From the NCBI GenBank assembly GCA_937890045.1, contig CALBXV010000178.1, positions 1 to 25,022 on the forward strand: a stretch of DNA of 25,022 nt, read 5' to 3'. The notes below the pieces were generated by a model. It saw only the letters and a program-made list of their open reading frames with translations, was not told the origin of the DNA and ran no database searches. The position numbers and the translations under genes are program-made. Shown here in pieces: positions 20,881 to 25,022 of the stretch. Each line of letters starts with the position of its first letter. Within the stretch, counting starts at the first letter, position 1. This DNA comes from an uncultured archaeon (GTDB taxonomy: Archaea; Thermoproteota; Nitrososphaeria; Nitrososphaerales; CALBXV01).

Positions 20881-21358
20881 TTATTTGACCCATAAACCTT
20901 TCAGGTACAACGTTTTCAAAATCATAATCTATAAGTCTTATTTGACTCATATTTTTTAAGTGAAATGTTCTATATGCTCCTGCTGTCATACCTGGTATCT
21001 TATCTAACTTTATTTTATAAAATCTTTTTGGTGCTGAACGACCTTTTGGTAAAATAAACTTACTTATTTCTTGTTCAGTTTTTGTTCTAACATCTTCATC
21101 CAAAGATGGTCTTCCAATTTGTTTAACAAATCTCATTAATCTATTATCTGAAACCTCATCTAAAGATAATGCGTGAACCTTTTTTTGTGTAATACCACCT
21201 GCGGGTGGCCACACACTCAAAACAATAGCCATATATAAACCACCTGTACCATCTTTTTTCTGATAACGAAACTCAATTATAGTTCCATTTCTTAATGTAC
21301 TTTTTGAAACGGGAACTCTATTCAGTATTCTTGATCTATGTCGGGGTAGAAATGCCAT
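20870..21358 (-). CDS. Conserved-looking phage protein with beta-barrel character (162 aa)
   Basis: Alternating strands around GTIIEFRYQKKDGTGG, LYMAIVLSVWPPAGG and KKVHALSLDEVSDNRL suggest a small SH3- or Sm-like barrel, followed by a basic linker and KIPGMTAGAYRTFHL near the end. Proteins of this type occur among conserved genes of T4-like marine phages, but I cannot give a function. It and the zinc-ribbon gene upstream break the run of sugar genes, which suggests they belong to the phage backbone rather than the glycan pathway. Confidence 0.55.
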   Translation of the reverse strand: MAFLPRHRSRILNRVPVSKSTLRNGTIIEFRYQKKDGTGGLYMAIVLSVWPPAGGITQKKVHALSLDEVSDNRLMRFVKQIGRPSLDEDVRTKTEQEISKFILPKGRSAPKRFYKIKLDKIPGMTAGAYRTFHLKNMSQIRLIDYDFENVVPERFMGQISED

Positions 21359-21830
21359 CTTTCAAATCCTTAATTATACCCATATCTTGACAAGCGTTTA
21401 AAAATTCATGTTTATCATAGACTTGTGCATTTTCTACATCAAGTCTCTTATCATAATTATTATACTTTTCACGTTCATCTTCAGGAACATCCACAACTTT
21501 AGCATATTTCCAAACATAACTTTTCTTTTCTTTAGCTCTAAACGCAGCTTTCTCTTGTAGGTCTTCATCGGGATAAATTACTCCTAATTCTCCCATATTA
21601 ATAACACAAGGAAACCAAACTATATCTTTTTGTTCATCATGATACTGCAAATCTTGTATCAATTGTGGACTCTTGTTTAAATTATCCAATAACTCAACAC
21701 TACCTGCTCTATATCTCGTATCACTCATATAACCACAATTGAAACACATAAAACTACTAAAATTATCTTGTATCTCTTCAAAACACGAATCCATATCTTT
21801 ACATACAGAACATACTATTACTCTTTCCAT
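21336..21830 (-). CDS. Zinc-ribbon protein (164 aa)
   Basis: C7-x2-C10 and C29-x2-C32 form a zinc ribbon (VCSVCKDMDSC then MCFNCGYMSD), with C16 as an extra cysteine. The remainder is acidic with KDIVWFPCVINMGELGVIYPDED, a segment that looks conserved. It may bind nucleic acid or act as a scaffold in the phage cell cycle; no enzyme motif is visible. Start fixed by TAATG with the GT4 gene, end overlapping the barrel-like gene by 23 bp. Confidence 0.65.
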   Translation of the reverse strand: MERVIVCSVCKDMDSCFEEIQDNFSSFMCFNCGYMSDTRYRAGSVELLDNLNKSPQLIQDLQYHDEQKDIVWFPCVINMGELGVIYPDEDLQEKAAFRAKEKKSYVWKYAKVVDVPEDEREKYNNYDKRLDVENAQVYDKHEFLNACQDMGIIKDLKDGISTPT

Positions 21831-23185
21831 TACATTTTCCTTAATTTAGGTAATTTTATACTTTGTGGTGGTGGTTTAATAGCACCTGTCTGTCCACCAC
21901 TAATCTTTTTCAATTTTGGTAACTTCAAACTAACTTCTTGTGGAATTTCACCAACCATACTATCAACTATCTCTACCAATTTCTTTCCCATTATAGTTCT
22001 TGTAAACTTAGCTTTATTTGACTTAGCTAACTGATTAAATATTGGTGTATATTTTTTATAGTTTAAAAACACATCTCTCATAACATTAGTTGCATTATTA
22101 TAATCAATTCCATACCAACCCATACCATCAACAAACATTTCCTTTGGAAATGCTCTTTTTGGTGTTTGTATTACACTACCCTTTAATGCCGTCTTTAAAC
22201 TTGGTGGTAAGAAATCTACATGACCGCTCCAATTAGGAAATATAATAGGTTTACCACTTAATGATGCCTCAAGTAGTGGACGACCAAATCCTTCACCGTG
22301 TGTAAAAGTAATATGTGCTTTTACTTTAGGGTGGTTATACAGTTGATTCATCTCATCATCATCAAAATCTCCATGTATAAAATAAATATTAGGCATTATC
22401 TTAGCATCAACTGATTTTTTAATTGACCTAATCTTATCAAGAACTTCTTCTCTATCTATTACTGAAAATGTAGCACCACCTGTTTTTACAATTAGTGCTG
22501 GTCTCTTCTTTTTACCTTTATTTTTAAAAGTTTCTAAGAATGTCTTAATTAACATACCAACATCTTTTCTATCTTCACCCATATTTCCTTGTAACCAATG
22601 CCCTACAAACAAAAAACAAAAATTTTCTCTTATATTATTAAACTCTTTTACTATTTCTGGACTGAACTTATTGGTTTTGCCATAAACATTTTCATCGTAA
22701 CCCTCAAATAAAACTTCTACTGGCTTCTGAATTTTTATACCTTTACGAGTAGTTTCTCCATCTCTATTTTCTTCATATTCCGTTGACTCACAAACTTTTT
22801 TTACAAATTGAGAAGGTACAATATTTAAATCCATTCTATCAAAACCATCTATCCAATGTTTTGGTATAGCAGTTGATTCAAGACCTGCAGTAATTCCAAG
22901 ATTCTTTTTACCAATGGGATTAAATTCATTTGGAACTGTTACTTGAATACCTAAATCTGGTTGTCTAGGTAATTCAGGACTATCTAATAAATTATCAAGT
23001 ATTAACTTATCATCTGGATTCTTTGAATTTAACGCATTCATTGGTGTATTTCCCCAACGAAGTGATGCTATTTTAATATCATACTTATCAGTTTTTAATA
23101 ACTCTAAAACTAAATCTCTACTATGTGCACCATAACCACTTCTTGTTGCTACTGGTGCTTGAAATAAAATAAAAGGTTTTGTCAT
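21830..23185 (-). CDS. GT4-family glycosyltransferase with KLPKL tail (451 aa)
   Basis: A GT-B fold: LFQAPVATRSGYGAHSRDL at the N-terminus, and THGEGFGRPLLEASLSGKPI at 295-314 with E298 and E306 as the E-x7-E motif of GT4 retaining enzymes. The last 34 residues hold two copies of LKLPKLKK / IKLPKLRK separated by a Pro/Gly linker, outside the catalytic fold. AGGAG 5 nt before ATG 23185 supports the start. It follows another GT4 gene after 8 bp. Donor unknown; the tail may mediate binding to a partner or surface. Confidence 0.88.
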   Translation of the reverse strand: MTKPFILFQAPVATRSGYGAHSRDLVLELLKTDKYDIKIASLRWGNTPMNALNSKNPDDKLILDNLLDSPELPRQPDLGIQVTVPNEFNPIGKKNLGITAGLESTAIPKHWIDGFDRMDLNIVPSQFVKKVCESTEYEENRDGETTRKGIKIQKPVEVLFEGYDENVYGKTNKFSPEIVKEFNNIRENFCFLFVGHWLQGNMGEDRKDVGMLIKTFLETFKNKGKKKRPALIVKTGGATFSVIDREEVLDKIRSIKKSVDAKIMPNIYFIHGDFDDDEMNQLYNHPKVKAHITFTHGEGFGRPLLEASLSGKPIIFPNWSGHVDFLPPSLKTALKGSVIQTPKRAFPKEMFVDGMGWYGIDYNNATNVMRDVFLNYKKYTPIFNQLAKSNKAKFTRTIMGKKLVEIVDSMVGEIPQEVSLKLPKLKKISGGQTGAIKPPPQSIKLPKLRKM

Positions 23186-23193
23186 TCTAACTC

Positions 23194-24582
23194 CTATACC
23201 TTATACATGGCGTATCGTTTACGTCGTTCCCATTTATCAAATGCAGTATCCATATCTTTTATAAATCTGTTACTCATATGTTCCGCCGTCATACCAATAT
23301 CCTCACGTTTAACAAATTCCATACCTTTTAAACCACATTCTTTTCTCTTCTCAGGTGTCATATCATACCAATATTTCAAAGCTTCTCCTGCTTCTTCAAA
23401 TTTTGGTCTATCATCAAAAATATATGGTGTAGGTGGTGAACCTTGTAGTGAACGACAAGCGGGCCATATAGGTTTTACCCATTCACCATGATCTTTATAA
23501 CGACCTGTATGATTTGATTGAAATTCATCTGTATAATCGTCTACAGTAAGATACGAACCATCTTCCTTTTTAAACCCACATTGATCTTGTAATCCACCTG
23601 TAACATTCACAACAATTGGTGTTCCTGCCATCAATGATTCGCAAGTACCTAATCCAAATCCCTCATTAGATGCTATATTAATTGTTACATCCGCTATATT
23701 AACCATAAAATTCATTTGTTTATTATCTAACTTATCATGTGAAAAATATATATTATCTCCCATATTGGCAGGTAATAAATGATCTATAAGTTTAGGTAAA
23801 TCTGTACCATTATCGTCTATAGGTGATGTGTGCATAATTAATGCACAATGTTTATAATTTTCTTCACCTACCATTTCACATAATGTCTTGAATGCCATAA
23901 CAACATCACCAGGCAATTTTCTACGAATATTTCTGTTATTCCAAAAAACTACAAATTTATAATCTTTATTATTAAAAATATGATTTCTAAACTTTTGTAA
24001 ATTTGAATAGTCTTCATGACTTTTATCTATAGGATGAAACCATTTCTCATTTATACCATGAGGAATATAAGTACAATCCCAATCAGTTCTTGGTTTATTC
24101 CTACAAACATTCCTAACAATATTATCTGTCTGTCTAGATATGTTCATAATCAAATCACAAGATTCATAATAGTTTTCATTATAAAATGGATAAGGTAAAT
24201 CATCCCATATATTATAATAAAAAATAGGTATATTTTGTCTAATTTCATGTTCCATTTGATATAACCACTGCCAAAATCTTGGATCGGTATAATGCAAAAT
24301 GGCATCGGGTCGTTCGTGAAACATTAATTGTCTTATTAACTCTTCATTACCATACCCATTGATAGGAAATATTTTAAGATTAGCATCTTCAACACCTGTT
24401 TCTTCTCTAACAGATTCATTCATGTCTACAACTTTGCCCTCTTCAGGATGTTTTATAGCACCACCTAACTGTACCCAATCGTAATGATGTATAGTTCCCA
24501 TGACAAATTCTCTTGACATTGTTCCAACCCCGCTAGACATTCGTAGGTCATCTGACAGTAAGAGAATTTTCTTCTTTGGCAT
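23194..24582 (-). CDS. GT4-family glycosyltransferase (462 aa)
   Basis: A two-lobed GT-B protein: ILLLSDDLRMSSGVGTMSREF opens lobe 1 with the acceptor-side glycine loop, and SNEGFGLGTCESLMAGTPIV at 305-324 has E307 and E315, the GT4 donor motif. An R-K pair near 220-222 (NRNIRRKLP) fits the phosphate-binding site. Start is fixed by TAATG with the ribbon-helix-helix gene. Similar paired GT4 genes occur in large marine phages. Specificity unknown. Confidence 0.88.
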   Translation of the reverse strand: MPKKKILLLSDDLRMSSGVGTMSREFVMGTIHHYDWVQLGGAIKHPEEGKVVDMNESVREETGVEDANLKIFPINGYGNEELIRQLMFHERPDAILHYTDPRFWQWLYQMEHEIRQNIPIFYYNIWDDLPYPFYNENYYESCDLIMNISRQTDNIVRNVCRNKPRTDWDCTYIPHGINEKWFHPIDKSHEDYSNLQKFRNHIFNNKDYKFVVFWNNRNIRRKLPGDVVMAFKTLCEMVGEENYKHCALIMHTSPIDDNGTDLPKLIDHLLPANMGDNIYFSHDKLDNKQMNFMVNIADVTINIASNEGFGLGTCESLMAGTPIVVNVTGGLQDQCGFKKEDGSYLTVDDYTDEFQSNHTGRYKDHGEWVKPIWPACRSLQGSPPTPYIFDDRPKFEEAGEALKYWYDMTPEKRKECGLKGMEFVKREDIGMTAEHMSNRFIKDMDTAFDKWERRKRYAMYKV

Positions 24583-24773
24583 TAGTATCTACTGCCGCTT
24601 TGTATTAAGTTTGAATATTCATTGATAACTTTTTCAAAACTCATATCATGACAATATAAGTCCATTGAGCGATTTACCAATTTTTGAAGTGTAAACTCAT
24701 CCTCTATGCTCTTAGTTTTGAATTTTTTATATAAATCGGTAAGAACTTTAACCGACGTTAATTTACTTTCCAT
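24582..24773 (-). CDS. Ribbon-helix-helix-like small protein (63 aa)
   Basis: LTSVKVLTDLYKKFK at the N-terminus forms the likely DNA-contacting strand and first helix; FTLQKLVNRSMDLY forms the second, the pattern of CopG/Arc-like proteins. Size also fits. ATG 24773, with GGAG 9 nt before it, is preferred over ATG 24788, which lacks a ribosome site. It heads the carbohydrate operon, so it could control transcription of the sugar genes; this is inferred from position only. Confidence 0.55.
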   Translation of the reverse strand: MESKLTSVKVLTDLYKKFKTKSIEDEFTLQKLVNRSMDLYCHDMSFEKVINEYSNLIQSGSRY

Positions 24774-24815
24774 ATGTAGTAACTCCATTCATGTATATAT
24801 ATAAATATGAATATA

Positions 24816-25022
24816 CTAAGAAATTAGTATATATTTTTTCTTATGTCTTTTAGCATGACCTATAGTATTATTTGTTCCTGAAGACATTTCCCCATCAGTA
24901 ATAAATGCAATAACTGCATCAGAATACTTTACAATTTCCTCATTTCTTATAAAATAATGTTTAACATTATACTTTTTATCATACTTAAATCTATTTTCTA
25001 CGCAATATATGTTATGTGGTTC
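24816..25022 (-). CDS. SLOG-like Rossmann protein, C-terminal part (truncated by window edge)
   Basis: A 68-codon open frame enters from the right edge and ends at TAG 24818-24816. It contains KYDKKYNVKHYFIRNEEIV, SDAVIAFITDGEMSSGTNNTI and a C-terminal KKKYILIS, the pattern of YpsA/DprA-related SLOG proteins in which the SSGT loop binds a nucleotide phosphate. These are often nucleotide- or nucleotide-sugar-handling proteins. The N-terminal half is outside the window. Confidence 0.62.
   Translation of the reverse strand, partial: EPHNIYCVENRFKYDKKYNVKHYFIRNEEIVKYSDAVIAFITDGEMSSGTNNTIGHAKRHKKKYILIS

Overview
This window is an AT-rich stretch that most likely comes from a tailed phage or an uncultured viral contig. 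Every gene I can support lies on the minus strand. The genes are tightly packed, with ATGA, TAATG and longer overlaps, and many small proteins are interleaved with sugar-metabolism genes. An HNH endonuclease of the type seen in large marine phages and a 2-oxoglutarate/Fe(II) oxygenase fragment fit that picture. No capsid, tail, portal, terminase or polymerase gene is in the window, so the phage call and any T4-like marine affiliation are inference. A lipoprotein with an acidic residue pair after the cysteine hints, weakly, at a Bacteroidota-like host.

Reading along transcription (high to low coordinates): a SLOG-like C-terminal fragment (24816-25022) and a ribbon-helix-helix-like protein open the window. 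From about 24.6 to 5.8 kb there is one almost gapless carbohydrate operon. It holds two GT4-type glycosyltransferases, a zinc-ribbon protein, a barrel-like protein, a GT2, a kinase-like/nucleotidyltransferase-like protein, several GT-A enzymes with recognisable DxD-like motifs, two NAD-dependent sugar epimerase/dehydratases and two small helical proteins with a shared N-terminal motif. It also holds a Gfo/Idh/MocA-FAD oxidoreductase fusion, a 56-residue cysteine microprotein, an SGNH hydrolase, an exostosin-like protein, a GT-B protein and a final GT2. Together these could make, modify and transfer several sugars. The target (virion glycan, host surface polysaccharide or DNA) cannot be read from the sequence.

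From 5.8 to 2.0 kb is a block of small genes: a lipoprotein, several one-helix membrane proteins, the HNH endonuclease, a second SGNH hydrolase and a Ser-rich protein encoded by tandem 15-bp repeats.

From about 2.0 to 0.77 kb lies a region with no convincing long gene but a dense set of signals. It has several sigma-70-like promoters (TTGACA/TTGACT with 17-18 bp spacers), two copies of a 14-bp promoter block that recurs at 5.57 kb, a long extended hairpin around a perfect 20-bp palindrome, a tandem 20-bp operator-like repeat, a 13-bp inverted repeat, and several possible mini-ORFs with good ribosome binding sites. It looks like an early-gene control region. Downstream are two small ORFs and the N-terminal part of a 2-oxoglutarate/Fe(II) oxygenase running off the left edge.
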